Assembly (NCBI RefSeq): GCF_949987515.2
Contig: NW_027192650.1
Span: forward strand, 2,976,001 to 3,040,000
Source: Delphinus delphis
Lineage: Eukaryota > Chordata > Mammalia > Artiodactyla > Delphinidae
Direction of reading: 5' to 3'
Length of the DNA: 64,000 bases
Below the pieces are notes generated by a model, which saw only the letters and a list, made by a program, of their open reading frames with translations, was not told the DNA's origin and did no database searches. This document shows positions 1 through 12,705 of this stretch, piece after piece (positions within the stretch are counted from its first letter, which is position 1; every line of letters starts with the position of its first letter). Both the position numbers and the translations under genes were made by a program.

Positions 1-67
1 ATCCTGCGGTGTTGCGGCCAGGTCACAAGAAAGCGAGTTGAAGAAAGGAGCTCAGGGGCACTGTAAT
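1..67 (+). repeat. Satellite monomer, 3' end only
   Basis: The last 67 bp of a monomer cut by the window edge, ending just before the landmark TCACAAACCTG. Confidence 0.9.
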
Positions 68-1647
68 TCACAAACCTGCAGAGTTATAAATGACAGCTAT
101 CGTCCAAAAATAGACTGAAGTAAGGCTGCCAAGAGGACTTGAAAGTGGGGCAGAATTGCAGGAAACCGATTTCAGGAGGTAGACTGGAATTGCATTGAAA
201 GCATAGGAAAAGAGGCAGAACGTCCACAATGATGCACTTGGCCAAAAAGGGCGTATGCGTTTTTTCCTGAATATATTCAGGAAAAAATGCATACGCCCTT
301 TTTGGCCAACCAAGCAAGCTTGCAAAGGAAATCTGCACTACAATGAAGTCTCACTTCCCCCCGGTCAAAAGGGCCATCTGAAAAAAGTGTAAAATCCAGA
401 AAGGCAGGACAGGCCATGGAGAACTGGGAGCCTTGTTATGCTGTAGGGCGGGATGTAAATTGCCAACAACCACTCGGGAGAAGTGTATGGTGTTTCCTGA
501 AACATCTAAAAAACAAAGCAACAGAACCTAGGGCACTTCCACTTATGGTCCTATAGCTTAAGGAAATTAAAATCAAAAAGACACAGCCACCCCAAAGTTT
601 GGAACGGCTCTGTTTACAAGAACCTCGTTTACAGTACAAGTTCAACATCGCAGAAAGTGAAAAATGGATAAAGAAGTTGTGGTATTTACTTACAAAGCAA
701 TATCACTCAGCAATGAAATCTGTGTCATCAGGCCCTTAGCAGCACAATGAGTGGATTCAGGTATGATGATTCTAACTGAAATAAGTCACACAGAAAAAGA
801 AACATCATAAGATATCAGTAATACACGGAATGGAAACTTGGCTACACAGGAACTGAATTACAGAACAGAACAGGCTCTCAAATTTAGAAAACCAACTTAT
901 GCTTGCTTAAGGGTAAAGGTGAGTTGGGGTGCTGCATAAAACCAGAGATTGAAATGAGCACAGATAAAGTTCCTTAAGTCAAATATGGAATAGACAAGAG
1001 CTACTCCTTGCTCAACGAAATGGATTCAACACCGCATATTAAACGCCTAAGAATGTACCTGACTAGTAAGTATCTTAAAACCTATGGATTGCTATGTCTC
1101 CGAAAGAGAATCAAGCATGTGTACAGGGGCATAAACGCAGCAGTGATAGGATTGGAGAGGTTCGGTGAGCAAATGAAGACCCTTTGAAGTCATATTGCAT
1201 GATACCCATTCCACGAGTTTCAACTACCCAGGTTTAAGGTATTCTTCCTTCAGCTAAAACATGCATGAGGAACCTAGAGTATGATCAACCATGTGATCGG
1301 GAGACGTGTTGAAATATGTCTCAGTTTTCCTCCCCTGGTACTCGGGTGCAACATTCCAGATGCTTTACTAAGACTCTCACCACTTGGAGAGTCAGTCCCT
1401 TTAACCTCCTGTTTGGCCCAGTTTGCAATTTCTGCGGAAGATGAACAGGAATAGCGAGAACCAATGAGAGGCTAGCTGGAGGTGTCTGGACGGGCAAATT
1501 TAACTCTCATTTCCCACCAGGAAGAGGAATTAACCAAAGGCTCAGCATGCCGGGCCGGAACCAGATTAGGGCCTGAAGCCATCCTGCGGTGTTGCGGCCA
1601 GGTCACAAGAAAGCGAGTTGAAGAAAGGAGCTCAGGGGCACTGTAAT
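68..1647 (+). repeat. Satellite monomer L1 (1,580 bp)
   Basis: First complete monomer. The palindrome at 238-309 has one arm mismatch (ATGCATACG instead of ACGCATACG). It shares private variants with the monomer two places on (CTGTAGGGCG near 441; GCATGAGGAACC near 1,263), which marks it as the first member of a 3,160-bp dimer. Confidence 0.93.
304..1145 (+). pseudogene. L1-derived half of a monomer (ORF2 C-terminus plus 3' UTR), representative copy
   Basis: Read on the + strand, this stretch follows the order of a cetartiodactyl L1 3' end. It starts with the segment before the L1 'ACTACAATGAGGTATCACC' block (here ACTACAATGAAGTCTCACTT, 337-356). Next come counterparts of GGGATGTAAATT (432-443), the TGGATAAAGAAG block (665-676) and CACAGAAAAAGAAACATC. 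The 3' UTR counterpart follows and ends near the L1 terminus at about 1,145. Residual translation still resembles ORF2p, for example QQPLGRSVWCFLKHLK in the copy at 16,139-16,351, but stops and frameshifts make it non-coding. The same half is present in every monomer. The L1 origin of cetacean satellites has, to my recollection, been reported before. Confidence 0.85.
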
Positions 1648-3227
1648 TCACAAACCTGCAGAGTTATAAATGACAGCTATCGTCCAAAAATAGACTGAAG
1701 TAAGGCTGCCAAGAGGACTTGAAAGCGGGGCAGAATTGCAGGAAACCGATTTCAGGAGGTAGACTGGAATTGCATTGAAAGCATAGGAAAAGAGGCAGAA
1801 CGTCCACAATGATGCACTTGGCCAAAAAGGGCGTATGCGTTTTTTCCTGAATATATTCAGGAAAAAACGCATACGCACTTTTTGGCCAACCAAGCAAGCT
1901 TGCAAAGGAAATCTGCACTACAATGAAGTCTCACTTCCCCCCGGTCAAAAGGGCCATCTGAAAAAAGTGTAAAATCCAGAAAGGCAGGACATGCCATGGA
2001 GAACTGGGAGCCTTGTTATGCTGATGGGCGGGATGTAAATTGCCAACAACCACTCGGGAGAAGTGTATGGTGTTTCCTGAAACATCTAAAAAACAAAGCA
2101 ACAGAGCCTAGGGCACTTCCACTTATGGTCCTATAGCTTAGGGAAATTAAAATCAAAAAGACACAGCCACCCCAAAGTTTGGGACGGCTCTGTTTACAAG
2201 AACCTCGTTTACAGTACAAGTTCAACATCGCAGAAAGTGAAAAATGGATAAAGAAGTTGTGGTATTTACTTACAAAGCAATATCACTCAGCAATGAAATC
2301 TGTGTCATCAGGCCCTTAGCAGCACAATGAGTGGATTCAGGTATGATGATTCTAACTGAAATAAGTCACACAGAAAAAGAAACATCATAAGATATCAGTA
2401 ATACACGGAATGGAAACTTGGCTACACAGGAACTGAATTACAGAACAGAACAGGCTCTCAAATTTAGAAAACCAACTTATGCTTGCTTAAGGGTAAAGGT
2501 GAGTTGGGGTGCTGCATAAAACCAGAGATTGAAATGAGCACAGATAAAGTTCCTTAAGTCAAATATGGAATAGACAAGAGCTACTCCTTGCTCAACGAAA
2601 TGAATTCAACACCGCATATTAAACGCCTAAGAATGTACCTGACTAGTAAGTATCTTAAAACCTATGGATTGCTATGTCTCCGAAAGAGAATCAAGCATGT
2701 GTACAGGGGCATAAACGCAGCAGTGATAGGATTGGAGAGGTTCGGTGAGCAAATGAAGACCCTTTGAAGTCATATTGCATGGTACCCATTCCACGGGTTT
2801 CAACTATCCAGGTTTTAGGTATTCTTCCTTCAGCTAAAACATGCATGTGGAACCTAGAGTATGATCAACCATGTGATCAGGAGACGTGTTCAAATATGTC
2901 TCAGTTTTCCTCCCCTGGTACTCGGGTGCAACATTCCAGACGCTTTACTAACACTCTCCCCACTTGGAGAGTCAGTCCCTTTAACCTCCTGTTTGGCCCA
3001 GTTTGCAATTTCTGCGGAAGATGAACAGGAATAGCGAGAACCAATGAGAGGCTAGCTGGAGGTGTCTGGACGGGCAAATTTAACTCTCATTTCCCACCAG
3101 GAAGAGGAATTAACCAAAGGCTCAGCATGCCGGGCCGGAACCAGATTAGGGCCTGAAGCCATCCTGCGGTGTTGCGGCCAGGTCACAAGAAAGCGAGTTG
3201 AAGAAAGGAGCTCAGGGGCACTGTAAT
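1648..3227 (+). repeat. Satellite monomer L2 (1,580 bp)
   Basis: Second member of the 3,160-bp dimer. The palindrome at 1818-1889 has one mismatch (CGCAC for CGCCC). It carries GCATGTGGAACC near 2,843, unlike its immediate neighbours. Confidence 0.93.
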
Positions 3228-4807
3228 TCACAAACCTGCAGAGTTATAAATGACAGCTATCGTCCAAAAATAGACTGAAGTAAGGCTGCCAAGAGGACTT
3301 GAAAGCGGGGCAGAATTGCAGGAAACCGATTTCAGGAGGTAGACTGGAATTGCATTGAAAGCATAGGAAAAGAGGCAGAACGTCCACAATGATGCACTTG
3401 GCCAAAAAGGGCGTATGCGTTTTTTCCTGAATATATTCAGGAAAAAATGCATACGCCCTTTTTGGCCAACCAAGCAAGCTTGCAAAGGAAATCTGCACTA
3501 CAATGAAGTCTCACTTCCCCCCGGTCAAAAGGGCCATCTGAAAAAAGTGTAAAATCCAGAAAGGCAGGACAGGCCATGGAGAACTGGGAGCCTTGTTATG
3601 CTGTAGGGCGGGATGTAAATTGCCAACAACCACTCGGGAGAAGTGTATGGTGTTTCCTGAAACATCTAAAAAACAAAGCAACAGAACCTAGGGCACTTCC
3701 ACTTATGGTCCTATAGCTTAAGGAAATTAAAATCAAAAAGACACAGCCACCCCAAAGTTTGGAACGGCTCTGTTTACAAGAACCTCGTTTACAGTACAAG
3801 TTCAACATCGCAGAAAGTGAAAAATGGATAAAGAAGTTGTGGTATTTACTTACAAAGCAATATCACTCAGCAATGAAATCTGTGTCATCAGGCCCTTAGC
3901 AGCACAATGAGTGGATTCAGGTATGATGATTCTAACTGAAATAAGTCACACAGAAAAAGAAACATCATAAGATATCAGTAATACACGGAATGGAAACTTG
4001 GCTACACAGGAACTGAATTACAGAACAGAACAGGGTCTCAAATTTAGAATACCAACTTATGCTTGCTTAAGGGTAAAGGTGAGTTGGGGTGCTGCATAAA
4101 ACCAGAGATTGAAATGAGCACAGATAAAGTTCCTTAAGTCAAATATGGAATAGACAAGAGCTACTCCTTGCTCAACGAAATGGATTCAACACCGCATATT
4201 AAACGCCTAAGAATGTACCTGACTAGTAAGTATCTTAAAACCTATGGATTGCTATGTCTCCGAAAGAGAATCAAGCATGTGTACAGGGTCATAAACGCAG
4301 CAGTGATAGGATTGGAGAGGTTCGGTGAGCAAATGAAGACCCTTTGAAGTCATATTGCATGATACCCATTCCACGAGTTTCAACTACCCAGGTTTAAGGT
4401 ATTCTTCCTTCAGCTAAAACATGCATGAGGAACCTAGAGTATGATCAACCATGTGATCGGGAGACGTGTTGAAATATGTCTCAGTTTTCCTCCCCTGGTA
4501 CTCGGGTGCAACATTCCAGATGCTTTACTAAGACTCTCACCACTTGGAGAGTCAGTCCCTTTAACCTCCTGTTTGGCCCAGTTTGCAATTTCTGCGGAAG
4601 ATGAACAGGAATAGCGAGAACCAATGAGAGGCTAGCTGGAGGTGTCTGGACGGGCAAATTTAACTCTCATTTCCCACCAGGAAGAGGAATTAACCAAAGG
4701 CTCAGCATGCCGGGCCGGAACCAGATTAGGGCCTGAAGCCATCCTGCGGTGTTGCGGCCAGGTCACAAGAAAGCGAGTTGAAGAAAGGAGCTCAGGGGCA
4801 CTGTAAT
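3228..4807 (+). repeat. Satellite monomer L3 (1,580 bp)
   Basis: Nearly identical to the monomer at 68-1647, sharing the ATGCATACG palindrome mismatch (palindrome 3398-3469), CTGTAGGGCG and GCATGAGGAACC. By eye only a handful of differences are visible over the full length. Confidence 0.93.
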
Positions 4808-6387
4808 TCACAAACCTGCAGAGTTATAAATGACAGCTATCGTCCAAAAATAGACTGAAGTAAGGCTGCCAAGAGGACTTGAAAGCGGGGCAGAATTGCA
4901 GGAAACCGATTTCAGGAGGTAGACTGGAATTGCATTGAAAGCATAGGAAAAGAGGCAGAACGTCCACAATGATGCACTTGGCCAAAAAGGGCGTATGCGT
5001 TTTTTCCTGAATATATTCAGGAAAAAACGCATACGCCCTTTTTGGCCAACCAAGCAAGCTTGCAAAGGAAATCTGCACTACAATGAAGTCTCACTTCCCC
5101 CCGGTCAAAAGGGCCATCTGAAAAAAGTGTAAAATCCAGAAAGGCAGGACATGCCATGGAGAACTGGGAGCCTTGTTATGCTGATGGGCGGGATGTAAAT
5201 TGCCAACAACCACTCGGGAGAAGTGTATGGTGTTTCCTGAAACATCTAAAAAACAAAGCAACAGAGCCTAGGGCACTTCCACTTATGGTCCTATAGCTTA
5301 GGGAAATTAAAATCAAAAAGACACAGCCACCCCAAAGTTTGGAACGGCTCTGTTTACAAGAACCTCGTTTACAGTACAAGTTCAACATCGCAGAAAGTGA
5401 AAAATGGATAAAGAAGTTGTGGTATTTACTTACAAAGCAATATCACTCAGCAATGAAATCTGTGTCATCAGGCCCTTAGCAGCACAATGAGTGGATTCAG
5501 GTATGATGATTCTAACTGAAATAAGTCACACAGAAAAAGAAACATCATAAGATATCAGTAATACACGGAATGGAAACTTGGCTACACAGGAACTGAATTA
5601 CAGAACAGAACAGGCTCTCAAATTTAGAAAACCAACTTATGCTTGCTTAAGGGTAAAGGTGAGTTGGGGTGCTGCATAAAACCAGAGATTGAAATGAGCA
5701 CAGATAAAGTTCCTTAAGTCAAATATGGAATAGACAAGAGCTACTCCTTGCTCAACGAAATGGATTCAACACCGCATATTAAACGCCTAAGAATGTACCT
5801 GACTAGTAAGTATCTTAAAACCTATGGATTGCTATGTCTCCGAAAGAGAATCAAGCATGTGTACAGGGGCATAAACGCAGCAGTGATAGGATTGGAGAGG
5901 TTCGGTGAGCAAATGAAGACCCTTTGAAGTCATATTGCATGGTACCCATTCCACGGGTTTCAACTATCCAGGTTTTAGGTATTCTTCCTTCAGCTAAAAC
6001 ATGCATGTGGAACCTAGAGTATGATCAACCATGTGATCGGGAGACGTGTTCAAATATGTCTCAGTTTTCCTCCCCTGGTACTCGGGTGCAACATTCCAGA
6101 CGCTTTACTAACACTCTCCCCACTTGGAGAGTCAGTCCCTTTAACCTCCTGTTTGGCCCAGTTTGCAATTTCTGCGGAAGATGAACAGGAATAGCGAGAA
6201 CCAATGAGAGGCTAGCTGGAGGTGTCTGGACGGGCAAATTTAACTCTCATTTCCCACCAGGAAGAGGAATTAACCAAAGGCTCAGCATGCCGGGCCGGAA
6301 CCAGATTAGGGCCTGAAGCCATCCTGCGGTGTTGCGGCCAGGTCACAAGAAAGCGAGTTGAAGAAAGGAGCTCAGGGGCACTGTAAT
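4808..6387 (+). repeat. Satellite monomer L4 (1,580 bp)
   Basis: Partner of the monomer at 1648-3227 in the dimer repeat. The palindrome at 4978-5049 is perfect. Confidence 0.93.
4978..5049. repeat. 72-bp perfect palindrome (representative of one per monomer)
   Basis: The arms are 36 bp with no spacer. The left arm begins TTGGCCAAAAAGGGCG and the dyad centre is GAATA|TATTC; the right arm is the exact reverse complement and ends CGCCCTTTTTGGCCAA. Flanking bases no longer pair. Perfect copies also lie at 11296-11367, 35173-35244, 38331-38402, 39910-39981, 41489-41560, 43069-43140, 53376-53447, 54956-55027 and 62512-62583. Other monomers differ by one or two bases. As single strands it would form a long hairpin; as duplex it could extrude a cruciform. 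It sits where the L1-like half of the monomer begins. Confidence 0.95.
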
Positions 6388-7967
6388 TCACAAACCTGCA
6401 GAGTTATAAATGACAGCTATCGTCCAAAAATAGACTGAAGTAAGGCTGCCAAGAGGACTTGAAAGCGGGGCAGAATTGCAGGAAACCGATTTCAGGAGGT
6501 AGACTGGAATTGCATTGAAAGCATAGGAAAAGAGGCAGAACGTCCACAATGATGCACTTGGCCAAAAAGGGCGTATGCATTTTTTCCTGAATATATTCAG
6601 GAAAAAACGCATACGCACTTTTTGGCCAACCAAGCAAGCTTGCAAAGGAAATCTGCACTACAATGAAGTCTCACTTCCCCCCGGTCAAAAGGGCCATCTG
6701 AAAAAAGTGTAAAATCCAGAAAGGCAGGACAGGCCATGGAGAACTGGGAGCCTTGTTATGCTGATGGGCGGGATGTAAATTGCCAACAACCACTCGGGAG
6801 AAGTGTATGGTGTTTCCTGAAACATCTAAAAAACAAAGCAACAGAGCCTAGGGCACTTCCACTTATGGTCCTATAGCTTAGGGAAATTAAAATCAAAAAG
6901 ACACAGCCACCCCAAAGTTTGGAATGGCTCTGTTTACAAGAACCTCGTTTACAGTACAAGTTCAACATCGCACAAAGTGAAAAATGGATAAAGAAGTTGT
7001 GGTATTCACTTACAAAGCAATATCTCTCAGCAATGAAATCTATGTCATCAGGCCCTTAGCAGCACAATGAGTGGATTCAGGTATGATGATTCTAACTGAA
7101 ATAAGTCACACAGAAAAAGAAACATCATAAGATATCAGTAATACACGGAATGGAAACTTGGCTACACAGGAACTGAATTACAGAACAGAACAGGGTCTCA
7201 AATTTAGAAAAACAACTTATGCTTGCTTAAGGGTAAAGGTGAGTTGGGGTGCTACATAAAACCAGAGATTGAAATGAGCACAGATAAAGTTCCTTAAGCC
7301 AAATATGGAATAGACAAGAGCTACTCCTTGCTCAACGAAATGGACTCAACACCGCATATTAAACGCCTAAGAATGTACCTGACTTGTAAGTATCTTAAAA
7401 CCTATGGATTGCTATGACTCCGAAAGAGAATCAAGCATGTGTACAGGGGCATAAACGCAGCAGTGATAGGATTGGAGAGGTTCGGTGAGCAAATGAAGAC
7501 CCTTTGAAGTCATATTGCATGGTACCCATTCCACGGGTTTCAACTATCCAGGTTTTAGGTATTCTTCCTTCAGCTAAAACATGCATGTGGAACCTAGAGT
7601 ATGATCAACCATGTGATCGGGAGACGTGTTCAAATATGTCTCAGTTTTCCTCCCCTGGTACTCGGGTGCAACATTCCAGACGCTTTACTAACACTCTCCC
7701 CACTTGGAGAGTCAGTCCCTTTAACCTCCTGTTTGGCCCAGTTTGCAATTTCTGCGGAAGATGAACAGGAATAGCGAGAACCAATGAGAGGCTAGCTGGA
7801 GGTGTCTGGACGGGCAAATTTAACTCTCATTTCCCACCACGAAGAGGAATTAACCAAAGGCTCAGCATGCCGGGCCGGAACCAGATTAGGGCCTGAAGCC
7901 ATCCTGCGGTGTTGCGGCCAGGTCACAAGAAAGCGAGTTGAAGAAAGGAGCTCAGGGGCACTGTAAT
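6388..7967 (+). repeat. Satellite monomer L5 (1,580 bp)
   Basis: The palindrome at 6558-6629 has two mismatches (ATGCATTTTTT on the left, CGCAC on the right). It shares GTATTCACTTAC and TATCTCTCAG with the following monomer, which points to a local duplication. Confidence 0.92.
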
Positions 7968-9546
7968 TCACAAACCTGCAGAGTTATAAATGACAGCTAT
8001 CGTCCAAAAATAGACTGAAGTAAGGCTGCCAAGAGGACTTGAAAGCGGGGCAGAATTGCAGGAAACCGATTTCAGGAGGTAGACTGGAATTGCATTGAAA
8101 GCATAGGAAAAGAGGCAGAACGTCCACAATGATGCACTTGGCCAAAAAGGGCGTATGCGTTTTTTCCTGAATATATTCAGGAAAAACGCATACGCACTTT
8201 TTGGCCAACCAAGCAAGCTTGCAAAGGAAATCTGCACTACAATGAAGTCTCACTTCCCCCCGGTCAAAAGGGCCATCTGAAAAAAGTGTAAAATCCAGAA
8301 AGGCAGGACAGGCCATGGAGAACTGGGAGCCTTGTTATGCTGATGGGCGGGATGTAAATTGCCAACAACCACTCGGGAGAAGTGTATGGTGTTTCCTGAA
8401 ACATCTAAAAAACAAAGCAACAGAGCCTAGGGCACTTCCACTTATGGTCCTATAGCTTAGGGAAATTAAAATCAAAAAGACACAGCCACCCCAAAGTTTG
8501 GAATGGCTCTGTTTACAAGAACCTCGTTTACAGTACAAGTTCAACATCGCACAAAGTGAAAAATGGATAAAGAAGTTGTGGTATTCACTTACAAAGCAAT
8601 ATCTCTCAGCAATGAAATCTTTGTCATCAGGCCCTTAGCAGCACAATGAGTGGATTCAGGTATGATCATTCTAACTGAAATAAGTCACACAGAAAAAGAA
8701 ACATCATAAGATATCAGTAATACACGGAATGGAAACTTGGCTACACAGGAACTGAATTACAGAACAGAACAGGGTCTCAAATTTAGAAAAACAACTTATG
8801 CTTGCTTAAGGGTAAAGGTGAGTTGGGGTGCTGCATAAAACCAGAGATTGAAATGAGCACAGATAAAGTTCCTTAAGCCAAATATGGAATAGACAAGAGC
8901 TACTCCTTGCTCAACGAAATGGACTCAACACCGCATATTAAACGCCTAAGAATGTGCCTGACTTGTAAGTATCTTAAAACCTATGGATTGCTATGACTCC
9001 GAAAGAGAATCAAGCATGTGTACAGGGGCATAAACGCAGCAGTGATAGGACTGGAGAGGTTCGGTGAGCAAATGAAGACCCTTTGAAGTCATATTGCATG
9101 GTACCCATTCCACGGGTTTCAACTACCCAGGTTTAAGGTATTCTTCCTTCAGCTAAAACATGCATGTGGAACCTAAAGTATGATCAACCATGTGATCGGG
9201 AGACGTGTTCAAATATGTCTCAGTTTTCCTCCCCTGGTACTCGGGTGCAACATTCCAGACGCTTTACTAACACTCTCCCCACTTGGAGAGTCAGTCCCTT
9301 TAACCTCCTGTTTGGCCCAGTTTGCAATTTCTGCGGAAGATGAACAGGAATAGCGAGAACCAATGAGAGACTAGCTGGAGGTGTCTGGACGGGCAAATTT
9401 AACTCTCATTTCCCACCAGGAAGAGGAATTAACCAAAGGCTCAGCATGCCGGGCCGGAACCAGATTAGGGCCTGAAGCCATCCTGCGGTGTTGCGGCCAG
9501 GTCACAAGAAAGCGAGTTGAAGAAAGGAGCTCAGGGGCACTGTAAT
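7968..9546 (+). repeat. Satellite monomer L6 (1,579 bp)
   Basis: One base is missing in the palindrome's right A-run (8138-8208), which joins two otherwise separate antisense reading frames. This shows that those frames are not under coding constraint. Its last ~600 bp match the end of the monomer at 11126-12705 (AATGTGCCTGACTTGTAAG). Confidence 0.92.
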
Positions 9547-11125
9547 TCACAAACCTGCAGAGTTATAAATGACAGCTATCGTCCAAAAATAGACTGAAGT
9601 AAGGCTGCCAAGAGGACTTGAAAGCGGGGCAGAATTGCAGGAAACCGATTTCAGGAGGTAGACTGGAATTGCATTGAAAGCATAGGAAAAGAGGCAGAAC
9701 GTCCACAATGATGCACTTAGCCAAAAAGGGCGTATGCGTTTTTTCCTGAATATATTCAGGAAAAAACGCATACGCCCTTTTTGGCCAACCAAGCAAGCTT
9801 GCAAAGGAAATCTGCACTACAATGAAGTCTCACTTCCCCCCGGTCAAAAGGGCCATCTGAAAAACGTGTAAAATCCAGAAAGGCAGGACAGGCCATGGAG
9901 AACTGGGAGCCTTGTTATGCTGATGGGCGGGATGTAAATTGCCAACAGACACTCGGGAGAAGTGTATGGTGTTTCCTGAAACATCTAAAAAACAAAGCAA
10001 CAGAGCCTAGGGCACTGCCACTTATGGTCCTATAGCTTAGGGAAATTAAAATCAAAAAGACACAGCCACCCCAAATTTTGAGACGCCTCTGTTTACAAGA
10101 ACCTCGTTTACAGTACAAGTTCAACATCGCAGAAAGTGAAAAATGGATAAAGAAGTTGTGGTATTAACTTACAAAGCAATATCACTCAGCAATGAAATCC
10201 ATGTCATCAGGCCCTTAGCAGCACAATGAGTGGATTCAGGTATGATGATTCTAACTGAAATAAGTCACACAGAAAAAGAAACATCATAAGATATCAGTAA
10301 TACACGGAATGTAAACTTGGCTACACAGGAACTGAATTACAGAACAGAACAGGGTCTCAAATTTAGAAAACCAACTTATTCTTGCTTAAGGGTAAAGGTG
10401 AGTTGGGGTGCTGCATAAAACCAGAGATTGAAATGAGCACAGATAAAGTTCCTTAAGCCAAATATGGAATAGACAAGAGCTACTCCTTGCTCAACGAAAT
10501 GGACTCAACACCCCATATTAAACGCCTAAGAATGTACCTGACTAGTAAGTATCTTAAAACCTATGGATTGCTATGTCTCCAAAAGAGAATCAAGCATGTG
10601 TACAGGGGCATAAACGCAGCAGTGATAGGATTGGAGAGGTTCGGTGAGCAAATGAAGACCCTTTGAAGTCATATTGCATGGTACCCATTCCACGGGTTTC
10701 AACTACCCAGGTTTAAGGTATTCTTCCTTCAGCTAAAACATGCATGTGTAACCTAGAGTATGATCAACCATGTGATCGGGAGACGTGTTCAAATATGTCT
10801 CAGTTTTCGTACCCTGGTACTCGGGTGCAACATTCCAGACGCTTTACTAACTCTCTCCCGACTTGGAGAGTCAGTCATTTAACCTCCTGTTTGGCACAGT
10901 TTGCAATTTCTGCGGAAGATGAACAGGAATAGCGAGAACCAATGAGAGGCTAGCTGGAGGTGTCTGGACGGGCAAATTTAACTCTCATTTCCCACGAGGA
11001 AGAGGAAATAACCAAAGGCTCAGCGTGCCGGGCCGGAACCAGATTAGGGCCTGAAGCCATCCTGCGGTGTTGCGGCCAGGTCACAAGAAAGCAAGTTGAA
11101 GAAAGGAGCGCAGGGGCACTGTAAT
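9547..11125 (+). repeat. Satellite monomer L7 (1,579 bp)
   Basis: Shares private variants with the monomer at 12706: CTTAGCCAAAAAG in the palindrome's left arm (9717-9788), CAACAGACACTCGGG, AAATTTTGAGACGCC and GTATTAACTTAC. The two are 3,159 bp apart. Confidence 0.92.
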
Positions 11126-12705
11126 TCACAAACCTGCAGAGTTATAAATGACAGCTATCGTCCAAAAATAGACTGAAGTAAGGCTGCCAAGAGGACTTGA
11201 AAGCGGGGCAGAATTGCAGGAAACCGATTTCAGGAGGGAGACTGGAATTGCATTGAAAGCATAGGAAAAGAGGCAGAACGTCCACAATGATGCACTTGGC
11301 CAAAAAGGGCGTATGCGTTTTTTCCTGAATATATTCAGGAAAAAACGCATACGCCCTTTTTGGCCAACCAAGCAAGCTTGCAAAGCAAATCTGCACTACA
11401 ATGAAGTCTCACTTCCCCCCGGTCAAAAGGGCCATCTGAAAAATGTGTAAAATCCAGAAAGGCAGGACAGGCCATGGAGAACTGGGAGCCTTGTTATGCT
11501 GATGGGCGGGATGTAAATTGCCAACAACCACTTGGGAGAAGTGTATGGTGTTTCCTGAAACATCTAAAAAACAAAGCAACAGAACCTAGGGCACTGCCAC
11601 TTATGGTCCTATAGCTTAGGGAAATTAAAATCAAAAAGACACAGCCACCCCAAAGTTTGGAACGGCTCTGTTTACAAGAACCTCGTTTACAGTATAAGTT
11701 CAACATCGCAGAAAGTGAAAAATGGATAAAGAAGTTGTGGTATTTACTTACAAAGCAATATCACTCAGCAATGAAATCTGTGTCATCAGGCCCTTAGCAG
11801 CACAATGAGTGGATTCAGGTATGATGATTCTAACTGAAATAAGTCACACAGAAAAAGAAACATCATAAGATATCAGTAATACACGGAATGTAAACTTGGC
11901 TACACAGGAACTGAATTACAGAACAGAACAGGGTCTCAAATTTAGAAAACCAACTTATTCTTGCTTAAGGGTAAAGGTGAGTTGGGGTGCTGCATAAAAC
12001 CAGAGATTGAAATGAGCACAGATAAAGTTCCTTAAGCCAAATATGGAATAGACAAGAGCTACTCCTTGCTCAACGAAATGGACTCAACACTGCATATTAA
12101 ACGCCTAAGAATGTGCCTGACTTGTAAGTATCTTAAAACCTATGGATTGCTATGACTCCGAAAGAGAATCAAGCATGTGTACAGGGGCATAAATGCAGCA
12201 GTGATAGGATTGGAGAGGTTCGGTGAGCAAATGAAGACCCTTTGAAGTCATATTGCATGGTACCCATTCCACGGGTTTCAACTACCCAGGTTTAAGGTAT
12301 TCTTCCTTCAGCTAAAACATGCATGTGGAACCTAAAGTATGATCAACCATGTGATCGGGAGACGTGTTCAAATATGTCTCAGTTTTCCTCCCCTGGTACT
12401 CGGGTGCAACATTCCAGACGCTTTACTAACACTCTCCCCACTTGGAGAGTCAGTCCCTTTAACCTCCTGTTTGGCCCAGTTTGCAATTTCTGCGGAAGAT
12501 GAACAGGAATAGCGAGAACCAATGAGAGACTAGCTGGAGGTGTCTGGACGGGCAAATTTAACTCTCATTTCCCACCAGGAAGAGGAATTAACCAAAGGCT
12601 CAGCATGCCGGGCCGGAACCAGATTAGGGCCTGAAGCCATCCTGCGGTGTTGCGGCCAGGTCACAAGAAAGCGAGTTGAAGAAAGGAGCTCAGGGGCACT
12701 GTAAT
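11126..12705 (+). repeat. Satellite monomer L8 (1,580 bp)
   Basis: The palindrome at 11296-11367 is perfect. The distal part resembles the end of the monomer at 7968-9546, completing a 3,159-bp two-monomer repeat. Confidence 0.92.

Noticed and set aside
68..338. Paired overlapping antisense ORFs of 84-85 codons in almost every monomer (and the 92- and 110-codon variants)
   Set aside because: They recur because the monomer recurs. Two frames overlap over the same bases, the sequence crosses the palindrome (giving mirrored peptide), and a 1-bp deletion at about 8,190 or the 37-bp expansion changes frame without consequence. No start context or codon-level constraint is visible.
436..648. Antisense 70-codon ORF in most monomers
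   Set aside because: It is the complement of the decayed L1 ORF2 C-terminus; conservation is explained by array homogenisation.
2764..3024. Sense 60-86-codon ORFs in the unassigned half of the monomer
   Set aside because: Open in some monomers and closed in neighbours by single substitutions, with two overlapping frames (60 and 62 codons). No recognisable domain.
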